DNA of 64,000 bases from Palsa-506 sp963836355 (GTDB taxonomy: Bacteria > Actinomycetota > Actinomycetes > Streptosporangiales > Streptosporangiaceae). The position numbers and the translations under genes were made by a program. The stretch covers positions 62,001-126,000 of the forward strand of contig CAWIJO010000028.1 in the NCBI GenBank assembly GCA_963836355.1. Direction: 5' to 3'. Below the pieces are notes generated by a model that was given only the letters and a program-made list of their open reading frames with translations, was not told where the DNA came from and ran no database searches. Below, piece by piece: positions 26,582-37,247 of the stretch (position 1 is the first letter of the stretch; each line of letters begins with the position of its first letter).

Positions 26582-28222
26582 GTGCAGAAGTACCGCGGGA
26601 ACCCGTGGGCGGTGCTGCTGGTCGTCTCGCTCGGGTTCTTCATGACCCTGCTCGACCTGACGATCGTCAATATCGCGATCCCCGACATGATCACGCAGCT
26701 GCACGCGTCGCTCGATGACGCGCTCTGGGTCATCAACGCGTATGCCCTCGTGCTGGCGGTGCTGGTCATTACCGCCGGACGGCTCGGCGACCTGATCGGG
26801 CCGCGGATAATGTTCATGAGCGGCATCGCGGTGTTCACCGCTGCGTCCGCCGCGTGCGGCCTGGCCCCGAACCCGGGCGTGCTGATCGGGTTCCGCGCCG
26901 TGCAGGGCCTGGGCGCGGCCATGCTCATGCCGCAGACCCTGACGATCATCACGAACACCTTCCCGCCGCAACGGCGCGGCGCCGCCTTCGGCGTCTGGGG
27001 CGCGGTGGCCGGGGTGGCCACCATCGCCGGGCCGACCCTCGGCGGGCTGCTGGTGACCGCGTTCGACTGGCGCTGGATCTTCTACGTCAACCTGCCGATC
27101 GGCCTGCTGGTGCTGCTGATCACTCCGGCCATAATCCCCGACCTGCGGCTTGGCCGCAGGCACCGGATCGACATCCCGGGCGTGCTGCTTGCCAGCGCCG
27201 CGCTGCTTGCCATCTGCTATGGCCTGGTCGAGGGGCAGCGGTACAGCTGGGGGAAGATCACCTCGTTCGTCAGCATCCCGCTCATCCTCGCGGTCGGCGT
27301 CGCCGCGCTCGCGGCCTTCGTGGCCGTTCAGCGGCTGACCCAGGACCGCGAGCCGCTGGTGCCATTCGCGCTGTTCCGTGACCGGAACTACTCGGTGGTG
27401 AACTGGGTATCCGGCGTGCTGGCCGTTGGCATGATGGGAATCTTCCTGCCGTTCACCATCTACCTGCAGTCGGTACTCGGCTTCTCCGCGCTGAAGGCCG
27501 GCTTGACGATGGCTCCCGCCTCGCTCATCTCGATGTTCGTCGCCCCCGTGGCGGGCCGGATGACCGACAAGATCGGCGGCAAGTTCATCCTGATGTCCGG
27601 CCTGACCCTGTTCGCCGTCGGGATGGGCTGGATGGCGCTGATCGCGCGCCCGGATTCCAGCTGGCCGAGCTTCGTGCTGCCCCTGACCGTGGCCGGGATC
27701 GGCATCGGCTGTACCTTCGCGCCGCTGATCACGGTGGCCATGCGGAACGTCGACCCGCGGATGGCTGGCGCTGCTTCCGGCGTGCTGAACACGGTACGGC
27801 AGGTCGGCCTGGTGATCGGCACCGCCGCGGTCGGCGCGCTGCTGCAAAACAGGCTGGTGTCATCGATGACCAGCCAGGCCACGGCCCGTGCGGCGGCGCT
27901 GCCGCCAACGGTCCGGGGCCGGTTCGTCACCGAGATCGGCAATTCGGCCAGGCACGGCATTCAGGTCGGGGCAGGCCAGAACGGCGGCATCAGTCACCAG
28001 GCCGGCCTTCCGGCCAGTCTGGCGGCGGAGGTCGGCCGGATCGGCCACGACGTGTTCGCCTTCGGCTACGTGGACGCCATGCGAACGACCATGGTGATGC
28101 CGGTCGCCTTGCTGCTGATCGGCGCGGCCAGCTGCTTTGCGATCAGGCGGCGCGAGCGGCCGGCTGAACTTGACCAGGCAGTGCCAGCCGCATCGAGCGA
28201 GTCGGCGCAGGCACCGGCCTGA
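26582..28222 (+). CDS. MFS drug efflux transporter, DHA2 (EmrB/QacA) family
   Basis: Proton-coupled exporter with about 14 membrane segments. Typical signatures: LDLTIVNIAIPDM in TM1, loop motif GRLGDLIGPR, GVWGAVAGVATIAGPTLGG (antiporter motif C region) and FYVNLPIGL. 546 residues, normal for the family. GTG at 26582 follows AAGGAGG. A strong bidirectional hairpin terminates it. The substrate is unknown; without a linked regulator, inducers cannot be guessed. Confidence 0.93.
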   Translation: MQKYRGNPWAVLLVVSLGFFMTLLDLTIVNIAIPDMITQLHASLDDALWVINAYALVLAVLVITAGRLGDLIGPRIMFMSGIAVFTAASAACGLAPNPGVLIGFRAVQGLGAAMLMPQTLTIITNTFPPQRRGAAFGVWGAVAGVATIAGPTLGGLLVTAFDWRWIFYVNLPIGLLVLLITPAIIPDLRLGRRHRIDIPGVLLASAALLAICYGLVEGQRYSWGKITSFVSIPLILAVGVAALAAFVAVQRLTQDREPLVPFALFRDRNYSVVNWVSGVLAVGMMGIFLPFTIYLQSVLGFSALKAGLTMAPASLISMFVAPVAGRMTDKIGGKFILMSGLTLFAVGMGWMALIARPDSSWPSFVLPLTVAGIGIGCTFAPLITVAMRNVDPRMAGAASGVLNTVRQVGLVIGTAAVGALLQNRLVSSMTSQATARAAALPPTVRGRFVTEIGNSARHGIQVGAGQNGGISHQAGLPASLAAEVGRIGHDVFAFGYVDAMRTTMVMPVALLLIGAASCFAIRRRERPAELDQAVPAASSESAQAPA

Positions 28223-28253
28223 CTGGCGCGCACCCATCCGGTTCCGCGCCAGC

Positions 28254-28296
28254 ACGGGCACGGCCCGCCAGGAGAATCCTGGCGGGCCGTGCCCGT
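28254..28296. terminator. Bidirectional terminator, 20-bp perfect stem
   Basis: Arms 28254-28273 and 28277-28296 are exactly complementary around a GAA loop. It sits between the convergent MFS and KamA-like genes and would stop both; there is no U-tract. Confidence 0.75.
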
Positions 28297-28319
28297 AGCG
28301 GGGTGAAACTCAGCAGCCG

Positions 28320-29696
<1,377 letters not shown>

Positions 29697-30134
29697 GCAT
29701 CTCCCTCCGGTCGCGGCGGCGACCCGATGCCACGCCGCGAGTGGCCGGCCCGGCGACGGCCGTCCGCCGCCAGTGCCGGTATCCCTGAGACGCGGCCGCC
29801 CGGTCGGGCAGCTCGCTACAATACAAAAAGGTCACGATCAATGAACCTCCAGGGACTGCCCTGGGTTTCCTGCCTGGCCGCTCCGGTCGGGTCCTGGCGT
29901 GTGCTGCCCGCCAGTCAACCTCGGTATACCCCGCAGAGGCACGCTTTCTCACATGTCCCAGGTCTCACGGCCGTGCCGCGGGCACCCGTGGCCGACAGCC
30001 GCCCCGGCGGTGAGAGGCTTATCGCATGCGGGACACTGTACGACCAGGAGCGCGCTGATGGTGGCAACCTGACTCGCCCGGCGGAACCACTTGCGGCAGC
30101 GAGCACGAGGCCAGTTAGCGGCAGGCCGCGGGCG
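29697..30134. other. Gap between the KamA-like gene and plsX
   Basis: 438 bp of divergent upstream sequence. The rpmF and DUF177 genes that often precede plsX are absent. A patch of lower GC near 29817-29845 may hold the KamA-like promoter, but no convincing -10/-35 pair stands out. A short minus-strand frame with CPAC and CPRHG was examined and not called. Confidence 0.5.
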
Positions 30135-31160
30135 GTGATCGCGGTGGATGCAATGGGCGGTGATCACGCGCCGGCCGAGATCGTCGCCGGGGCCGTCCGT
30201 GCGCTCCGGGAGAGCGGGATACCAGTGCTCCTTACCGGCCGGCCTGGCCCGCTGCGCCCGCTGCTCGCCGGGCACGGTGCGCTCGCTGACATCCCGATCG
30301 TCGCGGCCGATGACTCGCTCTCGATGGATGAAGGGGCTCTCGCCAGCCGGCGCAGGCCCCGGTCCAGCATCGCGGTGGCCTGCCAGCTAGTCCGCCGCGG
30401 CCAGGCCGCGGCGGTGGTCTCGGCCGGCTCGACCGGCGGGATCGTGGCCACCGCCCGGCTCCGGCTCCGGCCGGTGCCGGCGGTCCTGCGGCCTGCCCTG
30501 GCCGTCGTGCTGCCGACCGCGCCCGGGCCCACGCTGCTGCTGGACGCCGGCGCGATCGCCGATCCCAAGCCGGAGATGCTGGTCCAGTTCGCCCAGTTTG
30601 GCGTCGCCTACGCGCAGGCGGCCTACGGCATCGACGAGCCCCGGGTGGGCTTGCTCACGATCGGATCCGAGCCTGGCAAGGGGAACAAGCTGACCCGGCG
30701 GGCGCATGAGCTGCTAGTCGCGGACCCGCCGCACGGCGGGCTGCCCATCGGCTTCACCGGCAATGTCGAAGGCGGCGACCTGCTGGCCGGCCGGGTGGAC
30801 GTAATCGTGACCGACGGCTTCACCGGCAACGTCGCGCTGAAGACGCTGGAAGGCGCGGCGGCCTTCACGGCCGGTCAGCTGCGCGCCGCCCTGGGCAGCT
30901 CCAGGGCCGCCCGGGCCGGCGCCCTGCTGCAGCGCCGCAGCCTGCGTGAGCTCGCGAGGCGACTGGATCCGGAGAGCCATGGCGGGGCCGCGCTGATCGG
31001 GCTGGAGGGGACCATCGTGATCGCGCACGGGGCGGCGAAGGCCCGCTCTATCGCCGCCGCATGTGCGCTTGCCGCGAGCCTGGCCGGCGGCGAGATCACC
31101 GAGAAGATCCGGGAACGGCTCGGCCCTGGCCGCAGCGGTCATTTTCTGCGCCGGCCCTGA
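30135..31160 (+). CDS. plsX: Phosphate acyltransferase PlsX
   Basis: Converts acyl-ACP to acyl-phosphate for phospholipid synthesis; peripheral membrane protein. 341 residues from GTG 30135: VIAVDAMGGDHAP, VSAGSTGG, LLTIGSEPGKGN, GFTGNVEGGDLL and VTDGFTGNVALK. The frame is open much further upstream, but the family N-terminus (IAVDAMGGD) fixes the start here. It differs from common forms in MDEGALASRR where many have MDDKPAAALR. It lies 24 bp before argS. In many bacteria plsX neighbours acpP/fabD, which are not present. Confidence 0.92.
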   Translation: MIAVDAMGGDHAPAEIVAGAVRALRESGIPVLLTGRPGPLRPLLAGHGALADIPIVAADDSLSMDEGALASRRRPRSSIAVACQLVRRGQAAAVVSAGSTGGIVATARLRLRPVPAVLRPALAVVLPTAPGPTLLLDAGAIADPKPEMLVQFAQFGVAYAQAAYGIDEPRVGLLTIGSEPGKGNKLTRRAHELLVADPPHGGLPIGFTGNVEGGDLLAGRVDVIVTDGFTGNVALKTLEGAAAFTAGQLRAALGSSRAARAGALLQRRSLRELARRLDPESHGGAALIGLEGTIVIAHGAAKARSIAAACALAASLAGGEITEKIRERLGPGRSGHFLRRP

Positions 31161-31184
31161 CCCCGGGGCCGATAAGCTTGCGGC

Positions 31185-32915
31185 ATGGCCGATCCAGAGG
31201 AGGTGCTCGCCCGCCTGGTCGGCGACGCGCTCGGCGCGGTGCTCGGCCCGGAGCACGCCGGGACTGACCCGCTGATCCGGCCATCTCAGTTCGCCGACTT
31301 CCAGGCGAACGTCGCGCTGTCCCTGGGCAAGCGCGCGGGCCGCCCGCCGCGCGAGATCGCCGCCGAGCTGGCCAGCCAGCTGGCCACGGCTCGGATCCTC
31401 GGGAACGTCGAGGTGAGCGGCCCCGGCTTCATCAACCTCACGCTGAGCGATGACTGGATTGGCGAGCAGGCGTCCGGCCAGCTGGACGATGACCGGCTCG
31501 GCGTACCGCCTACGGACCCGGCACCGAAGGCGGTCGTCGACTACTCGGGCCCCAACGTGGCCAAGGAGCTGCACGCGGGTCACCTGCGGGCCACCGTGGT
31601 CGGCGATGCGGTCGTCCGGGTACTTGAGTACCTCGGCTACGACGTGGTCCGGGCCGCGCATCTCGGCGACTGGGGCACCCAGTTCGGCATGCTCATCGAG
31701 CGTGCCCTGGACATCGGCGAGCAGGCCACTTACGAGCAGCTGGCAGCCGGCGAATTTACCGCCTTCTATCAGGCAGCACGGGCAAAGTTCGACGCCGATG
31801 AGGCCTTCGCGGCCCGGGCCAGGCAGCGGGTCGTCGAGCTACAGGCAGGTGACGCCCGCGCGCTGAGCCTGTGGCGGCTGCTGGTCGGCGACTCGATGGA
31901 GTACCTCAGGAACATCTACGCCAGGCTTCAGATCACCCTGACCGATGACGAGATGGCGCCGGAGAGCTTCTACAACCCAATGCTGGCCAGCGTCTGCGCC
32001 GAGCTGGAACAGGCCGGCATCGCGGTCATCAGTGACGGCGCGCTCTGCGTGTTCCCACCCGGGTTCACCGGCCGGGACGGCAAGCCGCTGCCGCTGATCC
32101 TGCGCAAGAGCGACGGCGGATACGGCTACGACAGCACGGACATGGCCGCGATCAGGTACCGGCTGGTGGAGCTTGGCGCGACCAGGCTCATCTACGTGAT
32201 CGGATCCGAGCAGGCTCTGCACTTGCAAATGATTTTCGCAGCCGCGCGCCAGGCGGGCTGGCTGACCGCCGGGACCAGCGCCGAGCATGCGGTGATCGGG
32301 CTGGTCACCGGCCCGGGCGGGCAGCGGCTGCGGACCAGGGAGGGCGATCAGTTCAAGCTGATCACCCTGATCAACGAGGCAGTCGAACGCGCCGAAGAAG
32401 TCATCAAGGACCGTTACGACGACCCGGACCGGCGGCGGCAGATCGCTGACGCGGTCGGCATCGGCGCGCTCAAATACGGCGACCTTTCTGTCGCCAGGGA
32501 CTCCAGCTATGCGCTCGACCTGGACCGGCTGCTCGCGCTGACCGGCAACACCGGGCCGTACCTGCAGTACGCCACCGCCCGGATCCGCTCGATCTTCCAC
32601 CGGGCCGGCCTGCAGCCGGACCAGGCCGCCGGGCCGATACTGGTCACCGAGGCCGCCGAGCGCGCGCTTGCGCTCCAGTTGCTCGGGTTCGGCGGGGCGG
32701 TACGCGGCGTGGCGGCGAGCGCAGAGCCGCATAAACTGGCCGGCTTCCTCTTCGACACCGCCAGCGCGTTCACCACGTTCTACGAGCAGTGCCCGGTGCT
32801 GCAGGCGCCCGAGCCGTCCATCCGGAAAAGCAGGCTCGCGCTGTCCGCACTCACCCTGCGGGTGCTGGTGACCGGGCTGGGCCTGCTCGGGATCCCGGTA
32901 CCCGACCGCATGTAG
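31185..32915 (+). CDS. argS: Arginyl-tRNA synthetase
   Basis: Class I synthetase for tRNA-Arg, 576 residues. N-terminal Add-1 domain with FADFQANVALSLGK, HIGH-type motif NVAKELHAGHLRATVVGD, HLGDWGTQFGML, and the all-alpha anticodon domain ending RVLVTGLGLLGIPVPDRM, a standard ArgS terminus. The KMSKS loop is the degenerate RTREGDQFKL, as is usual in ArgS. ATG follows the plsX stop by 24 bp. The gene is intact. Confidence 0.96.
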   Translation: MADPEEVLARLVGDALGAVLGPEHAGTDPLIRPSQFADFQANVALSLGKRAGRPPREIAAELASQLATARILGNVEVSGPGFINLTLSDDWIGEQASGQLDDDRLGVPPTDPAPKAVVDYSGPNVAKELHAGHLRATVVGDAVVRVLEYLGYDVVRAAHLGDWGTQFGMLIERALDIGEQATYEQLAAGEFTAFYQAARAKFDADEAFAARARQRVVELQAGDARALSLWRLLVGDSMEYLRNIYARLQITLTDDEMAPESFYNPMLASVCAELEQAGIAVISDGALCVFPPGFTGRDGKPLPLILRKSDGGYGYDSTDMAAIRYRLVELGATRLIYVIGSEQALHLQMIFAAARQAGWLTAGTSAEHAVIGLVTGPGGQRLRTREGDQFKLITLINEAVERAEEVIKDRYDDPDRRRQIADAVGIGALKYGDLSVARDSSYALDLDRLLALTGNTGPYLQYATARIRSIFHRAGLQPDQAAGPILVTEAAERALALQLLGFGGAVRGVAASAEPHKLAGFLFDTASAFTTFYEQCPVLQAPEPSIRKSRLALSALTLRVLVTGLGLLGIPVPDRM

Positions 32916-33316
32916 CCACCACGCGCGGAGCAAGGTCGCGACCACATAGCCGCCCAGGCCGGCGGTAAACCGCACGCTCGCCGCGCGCGGCGAGCGCATT
33001 AGCGCGGACGCGCCGAGCCGGTCCCGGTGAGTAGCTTTGTACAGCCACATCCCGGAGTAACCGATCGAGATCGCGATCATGGCGATGCCGTAGATCACCG
33101 CCGCTACCGGCCCGCCGGCCCGGGACTCGCCGATCAGGTGCTCGGCGATCAGCGCGGTCGGGAAGGGTATCGCCACCACGCCCATCAGCAGGAACAAGTT
33201 GATGCCAAGCAGCGCCCGGTCTACCCGGGTGACCTGCGAGAGCAGCGTGTGATGATTCAGCCAGATGATCCCGCAAAGACGCCGTCGCTGAACGACTCGG
33301 CCCGGCGGGACTCCAC
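32916..33316 (-). pseudogene. TMEM175/DUF1211-type membrane protein remnant
   Basis: Starting at GTG 33316 the frame reads RRAESFSDGVFA, the conserved N-terminus of the TMEM175 potassium-channel-like family, then is lost; the next frame reads GIIWLNHHTLLSQVTRVDRA and IPFPTALIAEHL, normally some 45-50 residues later. The family's second membrane block is therefore missing, with a frame change. The C-terminus is cut near VATLLRAWW at the argS stop. It lies 15 bp after the EtfD-like stop on the same strand. Recognition rests on family motifs recalled by eye. Confidence 0.75.
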
Positions 33317-33331
33317 GCGACGCCAGCCCGG

Positions 33332-35500
33332 TCAGGCCGAGCCGGGGTCCACGTCGCCTTGGCCGGCGGGCGCCGCCGGGCCGGCCGGGCGGGCCGGGCG
33401 CACCGAGCGGGCGAGCAGCTGGGCCACGTCAACCACCTGCAGCGACTCCTTGGCCTCGCCTGAGCTCTTCTTGGCGCTGATCGCGTCCCCCAGCATGACC
33501 ATGCAGTACGGGCATCCGGTGGAGATCGTGTCCGGGTCGGTGCCGAGCGCCTCCTCGATCCGCTCGGTGTTGATCCGCTTGCCGATCCGCTCTTCCATCC
33601 ACATCCGGGCGCCGCCTGCGCCGCAGCAGAACCCGCGTTCCTTGCACCGGTGCATCTCCTGCGCCCGCACCCCGGGTACCTGCTCCATGATCTCCCGTGG
33701 CGCGGTGTAGACCTTGTTGTGCCTGCCGAGGAAGCACGGGTCGTGGTAGGTGATCTTCTCGTCGATTGGCGTGACCGGAGTCAGCCTCCCGTCGGCCACC
33801 AGCCGGGCCAGCAGCTGCGTGTGGTGCATGACCTCGTAGCTGCCGCCTAGCTGCGGGTACTCGTTGGCGATCGTGTTGAAGCAGTGCGGGCAGCTGGCCA
33901 CGATCTTGCGGGCGCCGGATTCATTGAGCGTCTCGATGTTCTGCTGCGCCAGCATGCTGTACACGAACTCGTTGCCCATCCTCCGGGCCGGGTCGCCGGT
34001 GCACGTCTCGGCCGGCCCGAGCACGGCGAAGTTCACCCCGGCAGTGTGCAGCAGCCCGGCGATCGCCTTGGTTGTCTTCTTCGCCCGGTCCTCCAGCGCC
34101 CCGGCGCAGCCGACCCAGAACAGGTACTCCACGTCGGGGCCGATCGGGCCGTCCACGACCGGGACATCGAAGTCGAGCTCGGTGATCCAGTCGGTCCGCT
34201 TCGACTCGCCCATTCCCCACGGGTCGCCCTTGTTCTCCAGGTTCTTCAGCATCGAGGACGCCTCGGCGGGAAACGCCGACTCGATCAGCACCTGGTGCCG
34301 GCGCATGCCGGTGATGTGGTCGATGTGCTCGATATCGACCGGGCATTCCTCGACGCAGGCGCCGCAGTTGGTGCAGGACCAGAGCACGTCGGGGTCGATC
34401 ACGCCGTTCGCTGCCGAGTCCCCGACGAGGGGCCGTTCAACTTCAGCTTTAACGGACTCCGCGAGCTGCTCGCGGGCTTCGTCGGAACCGGCCAGCAGGT
34501 ACGGCGCCTTGCCAAACGCGTGGTCGCGCAGGTCGAGTATCAGCATCTTCGGGGACAGCGGCTTGCCGGTCGCCCAGGCCGGGCACTGTGACTGGCAGCG
34601 GCCGCATTCGGTGCAGGTGGCCAGGTCGAGCATGCCCTTCCAGCTGAGATCCTCGATCTTGCCGATGCCGAAGGTGTCGGTGTCCGGATCAGCCTCCTCG
34701 AAGTCGAGTACCTTCCCGCCGGAGCGCATCGGCTGCAGATCTCGCAGCCCGTCCGGCCGGCGGGAGAACAGCACGTTCAGCGGCGCGAGGAAGATGTGCA
34801 GGTGCTTGGAGTAGGTGACGAAAACCAGGAACCCGAGGATGACGGCAAGCTGGGCCAGCAGGGCGGCCGTCTCGATCGCGCTGTTCGCCCCGCTGCCGAG
34901 CGGGCTCAGCCAGTGGCCGACGAGCTGCGACGCGAACGCGCCGTGCGGGTAAGGAAAGTCGCCGGTGTTGATCTGCGCGCCGCGGTACAGCAGCAGCGTC
35001 GCGATCACCAGGAAAATCATGAGTAGAACGAGCCAGGCGGCGCCGGTGTGCGACCCGGCGAAGCGGGACCGGCGGCCGGCCCGGGCCGGGTCGCTGCGCA
35101 GCCTGATCACGGCGAACGTCACGATGCCCGCCAGCACGGCGACCGCGAAGAGATCCTCGGCGAAGCCGATCACCGCCCAGTGGCCGATCCACGGGATGGC
35201 GAACGTCTTACTGAACAGGTCCCCGTACGCCTCGATGATCGTCAGGATCAGGATCACGAAGCCCCAGAAGGTGAGGAAGTGCGCGGCACCTGGCACTGAC
35301 CACTTCAGCAGCTTGCGCTGCCCGAACACCTCGGTGACCTGCGTTCCCGCACTCCGGCCCGGGTGCTCACGCATTGCCTGCACCCGCTCCGGGGCGGGCT
35401 GGCCGGCCATCGCGAGCCGTTCAAGCCACCACAGCCGGCGGGCAGCGATGGCGATCGCCGCCACGGTGATGATGAGGCCAATAACAATCCGCAGAGCCAC
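33332..35500 (-). CDS. Membrane iron-sulfur oxidoreductase, EtfD-like (heterodisulfide-reductase type)
   Basis: About five N-terminal membrane segments (NarI-like), two ferredoxin motifs CTECGRCQSQCP and CTNCGACVEECP, and two CCG domains (ETCTGDPARRMGN with CPHCFN; CCGAGGARMW with CPYC). The layout matches mycobacterial Rv0338c/EtfD, which passes electrons from ETF to menaquinone during fatty acid oxidation; that role is inferred by family. GTG at 35500 with GGGAGGAGAG upstream gives 722 residues. No etfAB here, but acyl-CoA genes lie nearby at 25-26 kb. Confidence 0.9.
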   Translation of the reverse strand: MALRIVIGLIITVAAIAIAARRLWWLERLAMAGQPAPERVQAMREHPGRSAGTQVTEVFGQRKLLKWSVPGAAHFLTFWGFVILILTIIEAYGDLFSKTFAIPWIGHWAVIGFAEDLFAVAVLAGIVTFAVIRLRSDPARAGRRSRFAGSHTGAAWLVLLMIFLVIATLLLYRGAQINTGDFPYPHGAFASQLVGHWLSPLGSGANSAIETAALLAQLAVILGFLVFVTYSKHLHIFLAPLNVLFSRRPDGLRDLQPMRSGGKVLDFEEADPDTDTFGIGKIEDLSWKGMLDLATCTECGRCQSQCPAWATGKPLSPKMLILDLRDHAFGKAPYLLAGSDEAREQLAESVKAEVERPLVGDSAANGVIDPDVLWSCTNCGACVEECPVDIEHIDHITGMRRHQVLIESAFPAEASSMLKNLENKGDPWGMGESKRTDWITELDFDVPVVDGPIGPDVEYLFWVGCAGALEDRAKKTTKAIAGLLHTAGVNFAVLGPAETCTGDPARRMGNEFVYSMLAQQNIETLNESGARKIVASCPHCFNTIANEYPQLGGSYEVMHHTQLLARLVADGRLTPVTPIDEKITYHDPCFLGRHNKVYTAPREIMEQVPGVRAQEMHRCKERGFCCGAGGARMWMEERIGKRINTERIEEALGTDPDTISTGCPYCMVMLGDAISAKKSSGEAKESLQVVDVAQLLARSVRPARPAGPAAPAGQGDVDPGSA

Positions 35501-35679
35501 CGAGTCTCTCCTCCCGCGGCGCCAGCCGACCGGCGCCGTCCGGCGCAAGACCGGCCATGCGCCGGTGCCAGCGTACGCCGGCCCGGCGATTGCGGCCCGC
35601 CGCGGTATCCCCGGCCCGCTAGCCTGACCAAGGGGCACTGAACTACCCAGGCCCAGCGGATTCCAGCGGCTGATAGCTG

Positions 35680-37077
35680 ATGACGGAGCGTGCGATGGCC
35701 CGGCCGGGGACACACGGGGCGGATCTGCGGTCCCGGCCAGCGCCGTCTGCCCGGCTGGCGCTGCTGGCGGGCTCGGTCACGGCGCTGATAACCGCCGGGC
35801 TGGCGGGCGGTGCCCTCGGCTTCCTCAGCAAGGCAGCCTGCCGGGCCGGGGCCTGGAACACCGGCATCGGGCTGTACCAGGCGCATTGCTACACCGATAT
35901 CTACCCGCTGTACTTCACCGAGCGGCTCTCCGCCGGCCAGGTCCCCTACCTCGGCCATCCGGTCGAGTACCCGGTCGTCATCGGCGCGGCCATGCAGGCG
36001 GCCGCCTGGGTCGTCCATCCGATCAGCGATCCGGCCATCAGGGGCCGGGAGTTCTTCGACGTGACCGCAGGACTGCTGGTGATCTTCGCGGTGGCGGCCG
36101 TGCTCGCGACGGCATACCTGGCGGGCCCGTCCCGGCGATGGACGGCCCTGCTGGTAGCCCTGTCGCCCGCGGTGATCCTGGCCGCGTTCATCAACTGGGA
36201 CCTGATCGCGATGAGCCTCGCGACGCTGGGCCTGGCGGCCTGGGCCGGCCGCCGCTGCGTGGCGGCCGGCGTCCTGCTCGGCCTGGCCGTGGCCACCAAG
36301 TTCTACCCGGTCTTCCTGCTCGGCCCGTTGCTCCTGCTCTGCCTGCGAGCGGGCCGTATGCGGGCGTTCTGGGTGACCGCCGGGTCGGCGGCCGCGGCGT
36401 GGCTGGCCGTCAACCTGCCAGTCGCCGCCGCCGCGCCAGGGGGCTGGGCCACGTTCTACCGGTTCAACGCGGCCAGGGGCGCCGACTGGGGATCCATCTG
36501 GTACTTCTTCGAGGCCGAGCGTTGGCCCGTGCTCGGCAGCATGCCGCTGGGCGCCATCAACGCCGTGTCACTCGCGCTGTTCGGGATCGCCTGCGTGGCG
36601 ATCGGGCTGCTGGCCCTCGCGGCGCCGCGGCGGCCCCGGCTGCCGCAGCTTTGCTTCCTGGTCATCGCGGCGTTCCTGCTGTTCAACAAGGTCTGGTCGC
36701 CGCAGTACGTGATCTGGCTCGCGCCGCTCGTGGTGCTGGCCAGGCCGCGGCTGTTTTCCTATGCGCTCTGGCAGCTCACCGAGATTGCCTACTTCCTCGG
36801 GATCTGGGCCTACCTGATCACCATCGTCGCCGGGCCTTCGGCGTCCGGAGGCATCGGGGCCAGCCAGTATTTCGTTGTTCTGCTCGGCAGGTTCCTTGCC
36901 GTCGGCCTGCTGTCCGGCCTGGTGGTACGGGACATTCTGCGGCCGGCCGCCGACCTGGTGCGGCGCGATGGCGAAGACGACCCGGCCGGCGGCGTGCTGG
37001 CCGGCGCGCCGGACCGGTTCGTGCTGCGGCTCAGCGCCGGGCTGCGGCCGGCCGCGCGGGCTCGCCGGACCGCCTAA
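35680..37077 (+). CDS. GT87-type membrane mannosyltransferase
   Basis: The 465-residue multi-pass protein has about ten hydrophobic segments, DIYPLYFTERLSAGQVPYLG and HPVEYPVVIGAAMQ in the first extracytoplasmic loop, and INWDLIAMSLATLGLAAW. This resembles the polyprenol-phosphate-mannose-dependent alpha-mannosyltransferases of mycobacteria (DUF2029/GT87), which act on lipomannan-type glycans. It shares the upstream region with the EtfD-like gene. ATG at 35680 and 35695 are both possible; neither has a strong ribosome binding site. Confidence 0.82.
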   Translation: MTERAMARPGTHGADLRSRPAPSARLALLAGSVTALITAGLAGGALGFLSKAACRAGAWNTGIGLYQAHCYTDIYPLYFTERLSAGQVPYLGHPVEYPVVIGAAMQAAAWVVHPISDPAIRGREFFDVTAGLLVIFAVAAVLATAYLAGPSRRWTALLVALSPAVILAAFINWDLIAMSLATLGLAAWAGRRCVAAGVLLGLAVATKFYPVFLLGPLLLLCLRAGRMRAFWVTAGSAAAAWLAVNLPVAAAAPGGWATFYRFNAARGADWGSIWYFFEAERWPVLGSMPLGAINAVSLALFGIACVAIGLLALAAPRRPRLPQLCFLVIAAFLLFNKVWSPQYVIWLAPLVVLARPRLFSYALWQLTEIAYFLGIWAYLITIVAGPSASGGIGASQYFVVLLGRFLAVGLLSGLVVRDILRPAADLVRRDGEDDPAGGVLAGAPDRFVLRLSAGLRPAARARRTA

Positions 37078-37140
37078 CGACTGGCGCATCACAGCAGGTC
37101 AGCGGCTTGCCGCGGCGGAGTCGGCCGACTCCGTGGGAAA

Positions 37141-37161
37141 GTTGAGCGAGTTTGACTCAAC
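37141..37161 (+). promoter_or_regulatory. HAIR-like HspR operator upstream of dnaK
   Basis: GTTGAGC-N7-ACTCAAC, three mismatches from the HAIR consensus CTTGAGT-N7-ACTCAAG bound by HspR. A CTTGAG half-site follows at about 37170, and an exact ACTCAAG half-site lies about 20 bp before the dnaK start. HspR is encoded in the same operon, so feedback repression is expected. Confidence 0.7.
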
Positions 37162-37247
37162 TCATTTGACTTGAGCATCCTCGGATGGCAAACTTGCGTC
37201 GTCAACGCTCAATCTTCTGCTCACGAATCAAACTCAAGGACTAACTC

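Noticed and set aside
29949..30060. Minus-strand frame with CPAC and CPRHG, like a small zinc ribbon
   Set aside because: No start codon near the motif, and third-position GC is far below neighbouring genes.
30000..30135. Search for rpmF/DUF177 ahead of plsX
   Set aside because: No basic L32-like N-terminus or zinc cysteine pair in any frame with a start.
31839..32915. Long minus-strand frame continuing the TMEM175-like fragment under argS
   Set aside because: Below 32915 the frame is antisense to an intact argS and has no family sequence.
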